Assembly (NCBI GenBank): GCA_019722365.1
Contig: JADFUC010001296.1
Span: forward strand, 558,001-622,000
Direction of reading: 5' to 3'
DNA: 64,000 nt
From: Lithospermum erythrorhizon
Taxonomy: Eukaryota > Streptophyta > Magnoliopsida > Boraginales > Boraginaceae
Part shown: piece after piece, positions 1 to 12,107 of the stretch
How positions within the stretch are numbered: the first letter of the stretch is position 1
Layout of the letters: every line of letters starts with the position of its first letter
Notes under the pieces: generated by a model
Told to the model about the DNA's origin: nothing
Database searches by the model: none
What the model saw: the letters and a program-made list of their open reading frames with translations, nothing else
Made by a program: the position numbers and the translations under genes

Positions 1-3000
1 ACTTTCCTATCATAAGATATGCAATTATCCGATGCAATTAAAAAGTTACATACATATATAGTTAAAGCAAGCGATTTATCATTTCATCTTTGCAGGTATA
101 TATACTTAGTTGTGGAGATTAAATCTATAAGTTGACTGGAACGTAACATAGGGATTGAATGAGAGGAAACAGATGATGTAACTTGAATTGTACGTATATA
201 CTCAAGGCAGACACCAAACTGATATTGATTGCTTATAGGCCGTAGTAGGTGGTCAACACACTTTGACTAGATATTCAAATATATTGGTTTTTCCAAAATA
301 TTTAATTAAATGATTAATATTTTGTTCTGTTTTAAAAATGAGGATATGAATAGTATTAATTAGATACAGGGATATTAAATTTATAGCCAAACAGATAAAA
401 CTTATTATTCTTTACCAATGATAATTAATCTGAGCTTGTGCATTATTTGGATGTTGTAATTAACTCATATGTCCTCTCCCTCATGCAACGATTTTCTGTT
501 CTAACTTTGAACTTAGGTATAAATATATTTTTTTGTGTATATTTTAAAAATATATCGTGAAAGGATTTTAAATATATTTCATTGATATAAATTTTAAATC
601 AAATATATCTGAATATGATATCTGATTAAATTTGAAAGTGTAATAAAATTAAGTGACTCATTTTAAAATATAACAGAAAATGAATAGGATGGGTGATATA
701 TAATATCATTACAGAAACAACAATGTATTTCAAAATATCCGACGACTGGCCATGGCAAAATAAAGTGAATGCATCCGAACAGACATCTTTTGGTTGACAT
801 AAATTACAGGATGTCACACATGACGATATTTAAATGGTTGGATAGATTCACCTAGAAGTCTTCAGCATTAGTAATGAGAAGAACAATTTTTATTATTTAT
901 TGGAAGGGTATAAAATAAAATTTATTAGGAGAAATTTTTGAGTGTCTGAGTTTATCAGTGAAGGATAAAACGTCAACTATATTTCAATTTGATGGCCGAT
1001 TTGTGAGATGTACAACAACTGACTTGACTTGATTTAGTCTTGATGGGCTTAGATATAGGCTGGAAGCTTGATTGAGCTTGACTTGGGCTTGAACTTGAGG
1101 CAGCAGTTGGGAGCTGTTGGATATAATGTCTGTGGACTTGGTGGACTTGGATATGGTCAAATTGGGGGTGGCGTGTTGGTTGTATGGAGCGATCTTGGAG
1201 TGCTTGGAGCATCTTCAGAAGCTATATTAGACTTGATGGACTTATTCTGAGTGTCTTGCGGTGTAGTCTTCGCTTTTGTGGGATAATTAAAGTGGTGCTC
1301 TTTCTTTGGACTTGTGCCTTTGTCTTTAGTGGAAATTTGGCAGAGGCTCATATTTAGTTTAGCTTGAGTTCTTTAAAACGTATTAGGTAGTAGGGATTGG
1401 CCAGAATAATATGCGCTCGCTTCTTTATCTTCGTGATCGATTATGAAGGTGATGCGTCCGATCTTTGTTGATGATCTTGTCAATGACGGGGGGCCTTATG
1501 TTGGTGGTGGGCGTCTTGTTCACGCGATATTTGTTATGAAATACGACCGTTAAGATTGGCGGAAGTATGGATCATTTGTTGACATTTTCCATTGCTAAAT
1601 TAAGTTAGTTTGTTTAGGTATTCATAATTTAATTTTAATATATTTTATATTATTCATCAGGTTGGCTTTAGATTAAATATGGAAAACTTCTTCTTTCAAT
1701 TAAATATTATTAGTTCTATGTTTATATTTTTATATTTTGTCGGATAATAGAAATATGTTTTTCATCATGACCGGTTGTATTTATGATAATAATTTATACA
1801 ATTAATGCTCTGTGATTTTTATTTTTGAAAAAAAATTGTTAGTGTATGCACTGTTGTCTGTTTTCAGTGGTTTTGTCTTTTTCTTTTTCTTTGGTCCCAA
1901 ATATGACTTCTGTTATATATTTTGTCATATATGATTAACAACATTTGTATTATTTACATCTAGGATATGATTCTTAATTTTATTTATTTAATTAAAATAC
2001 ACATTGTGTTTATCCTTACTTCCCTAAATCTTCTCAAACATTTCACGTAAACTAAATAGATAAGTTTGTAATGCGTCCCAAATCTTGGCTCCCAAAGTCA
2101 TTCTGGTTTGGGAAAAGTCTACCTCGATGATAACTTTTAATAAAGTATTGGCTGGACTACTACTAGTGATTTTAGATGGTTGGATGAGGATTAACATGAT
2201 GTATGGGTACTGAAATTGACATTGTATATAATCAGTGGTTGATAAGTAGAAGTACTAATAAACCTAAACTTTTTTCTGTTCCTTTAGATATCTAGTCCCA
2301 TCAAATCATCTGAGATAGGAAAAGTGTTTAAATCTAATAGTAAAATTGAATGACATGGTCTAATTTTATGTTAAATATTTGAGTTTTTGTTATTTTTTGA
2401 TCTTGAATTTTATATGTTATAGTCAAATATAAATATTTTATTCTTATCTTTAAAATATTAATATACACTTTAATATTTTAATTGGTTTATAGATGAAAAT
2501 TTGTTTTCTTTCATTATATAAGTTATAACTTTAATGTTAAATTTAGTAATAAATAAATTTATTTCTATAATAAAGAATTCTAATTTTAAAATGAAACATT
2601 ATTTTTAGTTAATTTTTTATTTACTAAAAAAATTAATATTTTTAATTATCATGATTATATTTATTTAAATATTTTGGACTACGTATAAATGTATGTGTTG
2701 AAAAATTTATTAATAAACATTGAAATTATACAAAAACAATTTAAAATAGAGTGTAATAAAATTAATTCTTAAGGGTAAGAGTAATTAAAAGTGAAATTGA
2801 CAGAACTTAAAAGTATTCTCAAAACTTCAGGCACTCTCGATATTTATAGATAAAACTGGATATATATGTCATTCATACAAATTAAAATCACAAAACAATA
2901 TTGCTGACGGTCTATTGACCTATTATAATTTGACATGTGTGATTTTTTTCTTAAACCAATCTTTGTGTGACACTATTCAATATAATTTGAAGCATCGTGA

Positions 3001-4330
3001 AAGGGCCTTCACACGTACTGATTACATATTACCATGTGCTCGTGGGCAACCTCAAACAGCCCCCATGGATAACATAAACATATAAAGCCTCATGATTATT
3101 AATAAAGTTGATAACAGAATAAGATATGATATTGAGTAGTCCATCTTTGAAGTTTGAAGTTAGCTTTGTCCATGCACGAGGTTGTTTGTTTCTTGAACAC
3201 AGTACGTGATAATATTGGAAGCAGATTTTCCTCTTTTATATTTATGTGATATGAATTGCACAGGGAAATTAATTAAACACTGGATAACATAAGTAGTCTT
3301 CCTCTTTATTACAAATGGAGCCATCTAGAAGCCCAACGGTGGATCAATAGCAATATGTTTCTATTTAATGCACTTTTGATATCTTCGAAAATTACCATGA
3401 ATTTAATTATAATTTAACAACCTCATATCAGATCAAAGGCAAAAATTAAAAAAAAAAGTGTAATATCAGTCGATGGATGGTATGGTGTAGTTTGGATTTC
3501 TGACAATTTAGTCAGAAATGCCGCATGTGTGTTGCAATATGACCACAGAAATAAAATGTTGCGTTATTTGTTGATCGGGGATCGATGCAGCATTCTTCTG
3601 ACATGCTGGCATTTATCTGCTTTTAGAGACTATTATGATATGTTATGTGGGATAAAATTCTCACCAGAGAATGTATAATAGAACATATTGGCGTTATATA
3701 AGAAAAATCCAAATTAAATAGCTTGTATAGGAATCATTAAATAGATTATGGGGTCTGATTGAGACCTGCTTTTAAATTCTGCGATATAATATACCAGGTA
3801 GGGGTATAAATCATAATGTCTCTGTCAAGGTTTCATTTTAATTATAGCATAGGTCCCTACCTAAGTTAGGCGTTAGGCAGGCCAGTTCTTGAAGATATTG
3901 AAACAAATTATTAGTAGTTGTATATGTTATATGAACTGCTGTATTGTGGGCATTGCTAAACCATAAAGGCCAGCAGGCATATCATCATTTTAAGTCTGAG
4001 GAGATACGAGAATGAATACTGATAGACTATATGTTTACGTTTTAATAATTATGCTCACACTTGAAATAAAATTCATTCAGAAGATGCTGGCTTGGAGTGC
4101 ATTGAAGATTTCTGGGCAGTGATGATATGAACATTAAATGAGCTTTATTACGTTGGATTTATTTGATCCATTTATGAGTTCAATCAGAGTAAAGTTTTAG
4201 GCTCGTCTAGTGATTTCCTTCAAGATGAAGATAAATTTGTCTTCATCTTGATCCCAAAGTGTTTCATAAATATATAATTTGGAGGTAATGCTAATCTGAA
4301 TTACTAAATTTCATTAATCAATTGACTACG
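1..4330. other. Intergenic, no gene seen
   Basis: AT-rich sequence with stops in all frames and no recognisable protein. About 970-1610 is less AT-rich and has short overlapping open frames on both strands, but none resembles a known domain; it may be a decayed insertion. Confidence 0.6.
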
Positions 4331-4338
4331 ATTCTTCG

Positions 4339-6250
4339 CTCCCAAGTGTTTCATCACGAGAACTCATGGGAACCGTTTATGACTGGAGGCGACCGCTCGT
4401 GTAAGGAATGGGGCATTCTATTAATGAACACCGGGGCCTCGCCTCAGATATAGGGCAGGAGCAGGACCCCGGGACCGTTACCAAGAACAAGTAGATGAAT
4501 CAAGATTCCGGGTATCTACAAGGGACCTCGGGAAAAGAATATATTGGTGGTGTATCTTGGGGGAGTCTAATTGACAAAGATTCGTGGGGATTAAATCAAA
4601 GTAGTCATAAAACGACCGGTGAACAAATCAGCCTGCAATCGAGGTCTTGGAAGAATGATCATGACGACAACCCAGTGATATAGTGCTGGTCCTTTTCGTA
4701 ACCGGCATAGAAGGGGTTATAAATCAAGATGAATATTTTTCCACTGAAGCTTTAATTCGGTTAATCGAGACAGAAGATATAAAGATAGCCTTAAGTTGGT
4801 CTCAGAAGAACAAACAGCAGAGTGCCAGTGAGGCGGCAATGATGTTATAAGCAGCCAATTGCAGTGGAGGCCAACAGCTTCAGAGATATTTCTATATAAA
4901 GGTTCCAAGAAAACCTGATACCTGCTGAGGCATGAGGCAGTCGATGCCGAGGAACCTAGGATGCCAAAATTGACATGGGCAGGGATTGTCGAGGCAAATG
5001 GTTCAAGCTACTACTAATTCATGTTGATGGATTTGAAAAAAGTCGGGAAGCGTGATTTCACTCTGACCGGTTTCGAGGTGTTAACTTGATATACGTGATG
5101 GATGAGAGGTATCAATGATCGCGTTCTTCAGCAGGTTACTGATTTGGGCTACAAAGAAAGGATAGTCATTGGACGATGGCAAATATAGTTTTCCCAGTAA
5201 TAAATTGAAGTACATAAAATTGGAGGAAGCAAAGAAGGGCAGTAAGTTCGTCCCGAGAAAAGAACCAGGGATCACCAAAAGGAAACCGGTATGGGATAGG
5301 TTATGAGAATCTGAAGGGCAGTTTCGGGTAGAGGGGCCAAAATCAGGAAGGTATAGAAGATAAAATGGAAGAATGAGGCAACACAGAACATTGTCACTCG
5401 CCCAGGTGAAAACTTGTCAGGATGTGCCAATCACAGGGGATAGGCATTGTGCCGAAATAAAACCATTGAGGACACTCCGTGAACTACAAAGTAGGAAGCA
5501 AAACCTCGGATAGAATGGAATTCAAGAGCTAAAAGAGGAAAAATACAACGAGATGGAAATGAAGAGCGATGATGGAGTTCAAAGGAGAGGAATAACCCAT
5601 TAGATCTCCGCCATATAAACAGGTCTTGATGAAAGAAGGCGGTAAACTCTCAGCACGAGACCGTCTTGCAAAATGCTTGATATGCAGAGAAGGAAGTAGG
5701 GATACCCGAGAGATGTGATGCGGAGACAGAAGATGCTTGGAGGAGGGGCCGAGGGGGGAGACACTCTTGGACCAGGAGGCCCGATATCAAAAAGAAGATG
5801 TGATGGGGGATATTGAGGCGATAGCGGGAGAAGGTTAGGAGAAGGGGGATTGGTTGTTTCGAGGTAATACCTCATTGACAAGCTGAGGCCATCCTGGGAA
5901 TGGCTTTCTTTAGGGTCTAATAAGATTTTCGTTGTTCTACATATTGCTTTTACCCGTCAGACTAATAACTTGTAGGTCACTCAGAATGGCTGATCGTGAA
6001 TGCAAATCTGACTTGCCCGGATTTAAATCTGTGGAGAACTCATAGGCAGGTAATATCCGCAAGGCAGTAGGAGTGGGGCATTCCCCGACAAACACACAAA
6101 GGGGCCTGAAATCAGGTATAGGGCCAGAACAGGGTGGTCAGGACAAGGAGATGGGAGTCAGTGGAAAGGACTTGGGACCATGAGACATGTGATAAGATTA
6201 AAATTTAGGTCCTGGAAAAGATTTCGTGATGACAATTCAGATGGGATAGC
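4339..6250. mobile_element. Decayed element bounded by diverged direct repeats
   Basis: A GC-richer block stands out from its AT-rich surroundings. Its two ends are similar in the same orientation: about 4339-4690 and about 6030-6250 both carry, in order, 'gagaactcat', 'ggggcattc', 'ggggcct', 'atagggc' and a 'ggtc.tggaa.a' segment. This suggests old LTRs around a 1.3-1.4 kb interior, or a duplicated internal repeat. The interior has only short disrupted frames and no recognised polyprotein motif, so the class is unknown. It may be a non-autonomous or deleted LTR retrotransposon. Confidence 0.45.
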
Positions 6251-7860
6251 TTTGTTACTTATAATGAACACCTTGGGAGTTCTATGTCTGTTGAATCAAT
6301 TGGATGTTTTGATGAATATTAAGTGAAGAAGATGATGGTATCGAGGAGGATGAGCAGGGGTTTCGTAAGTTCAGAAATAGTAAGCGGTGAGGATAGTTTT
6401 CAAAATTTTTCTGTTTGTCTTAATAACTTAAAATGTGATTTATAAAGGGATAAAATGGGCCGGAAATAATTAAACATTTGGGGACATGATCTAAATAAGA
6501 TGTTATTTATATGGGGAATACTATATTCATTGTGTGATTTCATAATTGATAGTAACTCGGATCATGTCCAGGATATACAACGTCAGGATCTTAACCCGTA
6601 ATTAACGATAATTGTGATATTATCAATTATACTAATTACTAAGATCTATCAGGATTGATATCCACTAATTCAAACATGACAATAACAGAAAGAATAAATT
6701 ATGAAAATTAAACAACATCAATATTTACTTACTGGATTTTTCAGTATGAGGCTAATCGATACATGTTGTAGATCACTTTCAAATAATATCAGGAAGATTG
6801 TTCTGAGGCTTAAAATTGTTACTACCATCTAGCGATTGAGTGCTAATACATAAATCTCCCAGAAACAAAGATCTATGATTAGGTGTTTCATAGGCGTAAG
6901 AAAGCACATTCTATGAAGCCTCATATAAAATTTCTTGAATTAATGCGAATTCTGCATTTTGATCCTCGCTTGCTTTGAGGTGGTGTTCCAGCGCTCCGCA
7001 AAGACTCACACATTATATATTCTGATATATGTAATGGCTTGGACCAAAGTTTCAAAACCCTCGATTAACCTCGTCATTTTCAGGTAACAAACCAGGGGGC
7101 CAATTATTATCAGAGACTTTTGGGGCCAAAGTCGACATGATCATTTCGCATTGTGATTACGGGGCGATTGACAAACTACTTCATCTGGCTGATCCTCTTT
7201 TTTGGCAATTGTCTTCACTTTAACAATTTAATAGCCAGTAAAGTAAAATAGTAAAACGTTAATGATGCTCCGTGTCATTCGTCCCAACTCTTATTTTGAA
7301 CATCGTGAATCAATCAATTCCTTGATTCAAGCTTGAATGGATGCCATGTTAGGTTCGAACTCGTCTATAATCGATCACATGACTAATTATAAGTGTATCC
7401 AACAAATAGCTGTCCCACGGCAAGTGAGCATCCACATCACTAAAATGGACAACTATCTAGAAAGTTTGGTAATTCACTAAAAAAATTAGCCCAACCTAGT
7501 TGCTAATGCTTGTTTAGTTGAATAACATTAGAAGTTCTTTCAGTAAACTGAAATCATAGTAATACAAGTCATGCAAAAGTTTCCCCCAATTCACTACATA
7601 TAGGATGCAATCATGCTAAACACATTCAATTTCTGAAATGGTATAATGTATGAGTTGTACCATTAAGTAAGTCAATGATTGATAGGTTTATATAAATGAA
7701 GTCTGGAAAAGCAAGAAATTAATCCGCATGAATAAGTAATCACTCTCCCAAGATCAAGAACTAGTGTACTTTGTTCCATCTAATACCATAATCAGATAAA
7801 TTAGTAGTATAAAAAACATATATATCATGAATAATTAATGTACAAAGAAGAACTTATTCT
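6251..7860. other. Intergenic, nothing recognised
   Basis: AT-rich, no supported coding sequence, RNA gene or terminal repeat seen. Confidence 0.55.
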
Positions 7861-8277
7861 TCATATTTCATTGATCTCTGATATTGGCACTTGGGGCACC
7901 TTACTTGTATTACCATCCACCACATTACATGACTTTTTTCAAGAAAATAAAGACTTATTCTTCTTGATTTTGATTCCAAATCCAGAACCACTCCTTTCTA
8001 ATCTATCCCCTTCTGCACTGCTTTTAGTGCACTGTTTGAATGCAATCATAAAAGGGTCATCATCTTTCTTCTTTAAATATCTCTTTGAAGAGCTTCGTTG
8101 CGGCGGTGGTGGTTGAAAAGAACAAGGTGGAAGAGGGATTGGTAGCTTTGTAGCAACTTCAAATTAGCTCATTTCATTATGGTCAAAATCATTTGGTTTG
8201 GTAGAAGAAATCTTGGATTCCCCTGGCTTGTTTTCCCATGAAAAGGGAACTCTGCCTTGTGAATGAACTTTATTCAT
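7861..8277 (-). pseudogene. DUF688-like plant protein relic
   Basis: Read on the minus strand from an ATG at about 8277, one frame gives VPFSWENKPGESK near the start, then a proline run (PLPPCSFQPPPPQRSSSK) and DDPFMIAFKQCTKSS. The order of a W-E-x-x-P-G motif, a proline/serine stretch and a DPF...ECTKS-like motif matches a group of small plant proteins of unknown function (DUF688 type, from memory). The frame is broken by an in-frame TAA after about 30 codons of the conserved part and by a TGA before KKSCNVVD. It then ends at a TGA at 7861. About 139 codons remain, shorter than intact members. No introns or UTRs could be set. Family assignment is moderate; loss of function is well supported by the two stops. 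Confidence 0.6.
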
Positions 8278-9928
8278 TCAATCTTGATAACTAATGTTGA
8301 TTTTAATGTAAGTCATTTCATGTTGTGCAAATTCCAATTCTCGGCTTATTGTAGTGTACTAATATTGTGTGTGTGTTTCTCTTTTAAGGAGAAAGTCGAA
8401 AACTGTTGTCACTTTTGCATGTTAAATTCAAATAAAAAAATCCAATTGGATTGAGGGAAACACTTTAGAGAACTGGGTTGCTACTATAGTTAGATATACA
8501 GTATATTGTCAAGCACTCTAATTTTTCAGAGTCAATAAAGTTGTTGAAGTCCTAAGATTGTCCTGTATCTTCAACATGTAGTTATCTTCCAGATGAATGG
8601 ACCAAATTATTCCTCACAATAAAATCAAGAATAAAACTATCTACAGGTTGGATGTAGGCTAGGACTCTGTGATGATTACACGGAATTATCTTGAATTCAC
8701 TCATCAGTACAAGATAGGCTCAATATTACTTGTTTTGTTATCACATGCAACCATCTTTATTCTTTATGGTGGCTAGCTTCAAGAAAACAATGATTGTTAC
8801 TTAATCCTTTCCTTGAATTAGCTTTTTAGCTTTACAGGAAAACTCAGCAGAAAATCAATTAGCACAGCAAACAACCAGAAGGCCTGTTTGCTATCAAATC
8901 TATCACGATCATTTCGGCGCATCAGTTGGCAATTATGATTTTAAATCTAATAGCTTCGGCGCATATACGCTTAAGCTTCATTGGTTGTACCTCTAAGCTG
9001 TTGAAACAATGACACGTTTAGTTGCTCTGATTGTGATGTTCTCTGACAGATCTCATAGTGCATAGAAGCTTATGTGTTTATGTGGTTTGTGAATACCTGA
9101 TCGTGGCATTTTTATAAATAAATTAAAGAAAGGGCTGATATGTGTTTAACTTCTAAAATGATTGTGTTGTCCATACAACCCAAAATAGTTATTTTTGTTG
9201 CAAGAAGGTGCAGGTAAAGGAGTACCTGAATAATTCTTGACAGTTGGATTGTTTTTCTTCACAATAGTGCATAATTACGACACTAGATTTTTGTTGTTTT
9301 TTTCTTTGAATTGGTATTAGTTCAATTCTTCTAGATACCTACAGATGAACATTTTAAAATTAGATAAATAGATTAGTATTAACCTGTTTCAAGTTATAAA
9401 TTTTATTGTTGTTTTGATTAAATTCAAGTTAATACAACATGAATGGGCAGAAAATAGAAAATTAAAGTTAAGTGATGTGGTGATGCAAACTTGTCAATTA
9501 ATACATGTTACTATTAGAACTATATAATATACTTCATTGAAATTTTTGGTTGAAGTCATATAAAATTTACAAGGGAAAAGCTGTACTCTAATGCCGGTTT
9601 CCAGTTTGGCCTATTCTATCCTTTACAGGTACAGTTATTAAACTCAGGGAAGTATGCCTAATAGTTGGTTTGACTATGTGTTGTTGTTTAAATTGATTTT
9701 GGTTACTTCTTATTGTTAATAAGTTTTTTTTGATGTTTTCGACGTTTGGTTAATTTACGTATTTGTAGTTATTTTGTCATGCAGTTCTTGACAAATATGA
9801 AAATGCTCCTTCCAGATGTTTGAGTAAGAATTCAGAAAGCTATGTTTAAGTTTAGTTTCTTATATCAGTATCTCATGCTATTCATTCTTGATCTTGATTT
9901 CGGTTTTCTTTTCGATTAGTTTTTGTAG
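8278..9928. other. Intergenic, nothing recognised
   Basis: No coding sequence supported. Upstream exons of the RWP-RK fragment could lie here, but none is recognisable. Confidence 0.5.
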
Positions 9929-10650
9929 AGAAAATATCAACAACATCAAGAAATTCCTGATACAATATTGTCAGGAGCGTCAACGGGAGGGATATCAAAT
10001 GCTTAAAGATCCATTGCATTTGTTTTATGATGCCTTAGTTGTTGGATTGAATTTCGACAATCCTCATCTGTCATCGACGTCTATAAATTCAGGTTTGTTC
10101 ATCAGATTTTCATCAATTAATCTATATACATATATATTTCATGATGTAGTGATTTAGTTCCTTTAATGTTGATCTTATTGTAGGATATAAAGGACATAGA
10201 ATATTAAGACTTTCAGGCTAGCAGGAACAGGTAACTCATTAGCATTTTTTTAAAGACTTGGCTATTTTATCTTGAAGGATCCTGTACTTCTTTTTTGTCC
10301 CACATTTCATCTCTTGTGCGTTATATAAGTCACGTCTTTAACAGTTCCATCATAACTACTGATGATATCCACGATACATTGTGTCCGATTAATTAAAGAA
10401 CAAGACATGACAATGAGGCACAAAAAGAAGACATATGATCATTTCCGCTCTTGTATGTGATTAATTTATTTACTTGTGCAAATGCTAATGTGTATGAGAG
10501 AGGGAGAGAACTGGCAAGTTGGAACTGAAAGACCTGGCAACATATTTCCATCTACCCATTGAAGTAGGAACTAAGGAAATGAATGTATGCCCTACTGTGA
10601 TAAAGAAGATATGTCGGCGCTTTGGTTTGGGAAGATGGCCTTATAGAAAG
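9929..10650 (+). pseudogene. RWP-RK domain (RKD-like) gene fragment
   Basis: The second part, 10519-10650, encodes 44 residues that are clearly an RWP-RK DNA-binding domain: LKDLATYFHLPI, then KEMNVCPTVIKKICRRFG, ending in the signature GRWPYRK. The exon ends at AAAG/GTATCT, a good plant donor. An upstream exon is likely at 9929-10092 (after TTTTGTAG, ending CAG/GTTTG); it reads KDPLHLFYDALVVGLNF. RKD-type factors act in the nucleus, mostly in egg-cell and gametophyte programmes. The start codon is not visible and the 10092-10519 junction is uncertain. The frame after the RWP-RK motif gives only a short tail (possible acceptor at 10882) without the coiled-coil that usually follows. This may be a truncated relic or a diverged short gene. 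The domain call is strong; gene integrity is doubtful. Confidence 0.6.
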
Positions 10651-10969
10651 GTATCTCCATCTTTTGGCTCCATTGTTTCTTTATCTATAGTAGTATATAA
10701 AAAGGAAATGAGAGTTGTGAATTTTCGTCTCATCAACTGCGCTCATAGAGAACTGTATCCTGTGTTTATTGATTTCATAGTTGCAAGAGATTGGTTTGAG
10801 TTTTTGGGTCATTTTGTTCAATCCTAAAATAATTTTTAGGAACATAAAACTCTTGTGGATTATAACTAAGGAACTAAAACAGGCGTGGATGATATTGAAA
10901 GCCATATGGACAAAGATATGAGTGTGTGGAGGAATCTTGATCACATTGTCACATGGAAGTTTTAAAGTA

Positions 10970-11062
10970 ATTGCGTAGTATTCTGTGATATTTTGCCATT
11001 TAGTTTGCGGCAGTTACATCATTAAGATAGAATTGAATCTAAACTAGTGAAAATGTATACTG

Positions 11063-11101
<39 letters not shown>

Positions 11102-12100
11102 TAGTAAGAATACCGTCAATATATATATACTAGTAAAATAGGCGTGTAATCGCATTGATAATTCTTTAAATATTTGATATTTTATGTTTAATTCGAAATT
11201 ATTACAAGCGTGTAAAACTTCTTTCGCTGATTTTTTTTGTTAATATTTTATTTTTAGAATGATAACAATAAATAACTCTTTAAATATAATATAAAAAATT
11301 ATAATAAAATCTGATGTCCGTAGAGAATCTTTATCACGACGTTAATGTAGGGAATCTGAAATGTTAACAATAATTTGATGTCGTGTTAAGCATGTGAAAT
11401 GATTTACGGTGTCGCGTATTTAAATTATGTGGAGATCGATAAGCAAGTTAGTATAAAGTGGGATGCGTGATAATTTATAAAAGTATATATATGTCGATAT
11501 GATGTCGTCACTCAATATTCTCTCTATTTGATGATTCTCTTAGATTAATAATCTTAGTATAAAGTATAGATAATTAATATTACCTACCAATCTCACCACT
11601 TGCTTGTTGTAGGGGCAACTATTATTTCTATTTTTCTTATTCTTATCATTAATATTCTTTATCTAAGGCATTGTGTGCTTGAACAGCTGATCAAACTTTG
11701 ATTGTATGTTACATATGTATGCTTCCTGGGCTGCTTAATTAGTCTTTTGTTTGTTTATGATAAAGAATTATTTTAGTTAGAATTCATGCTTCAAATCAAT
11801 GTCCTCGTCTGTTAAGCTTCAATCTAAAAGGTGGAACAATTTGAATCCCACCATAAAGATTAACAAACTTTGAATTGATTTAGTATTAGCATGTTAAGAG
11901 TATACGATATTAATTAAAAATACTAACATTTGATATATTTTTCGCTGTCTACCCCTACAATTTTATATATTGTAATTCAGGCTAATAAATTCACTGAATC
12001 AATATACAATATGTAATTCACATGCATTACTACAATTCTGAATGGAAAGGCTAATTTTGTTAAGATATTGTTTATTAGCAAAATAAGCTGAAAAACATGG
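10970..12100. other. Intergenic; GRF 3' flank
   Basis: AT-rich. It contains a TA microsatellite and, at about 11150-11420, a stretch resembling the dispersed repeat at 54.4 and 55.7 kb (shared 'tttaattcgaaattatta', 'ctctttaaatataa', 'aatttgatgtc'). The 3' UTR of the minus-strand GRF should lie just left of 12108. Confidence 0.5.
11064..11100. repeat. (TA)n microsatellite
   Basis: Uninterrupted TA dinucleotide run of about 37 bp, followed by a second short TATATA stretch near 11120. Confidence 0.95.
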
Positions 12101-12107
12101 TACGAGC

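Noticed and set aside
7838..8116. 92-codon plus-strand frame
   Set aside because: Conserved protein pattern lies on the opposite strand; this frame is its shadow.
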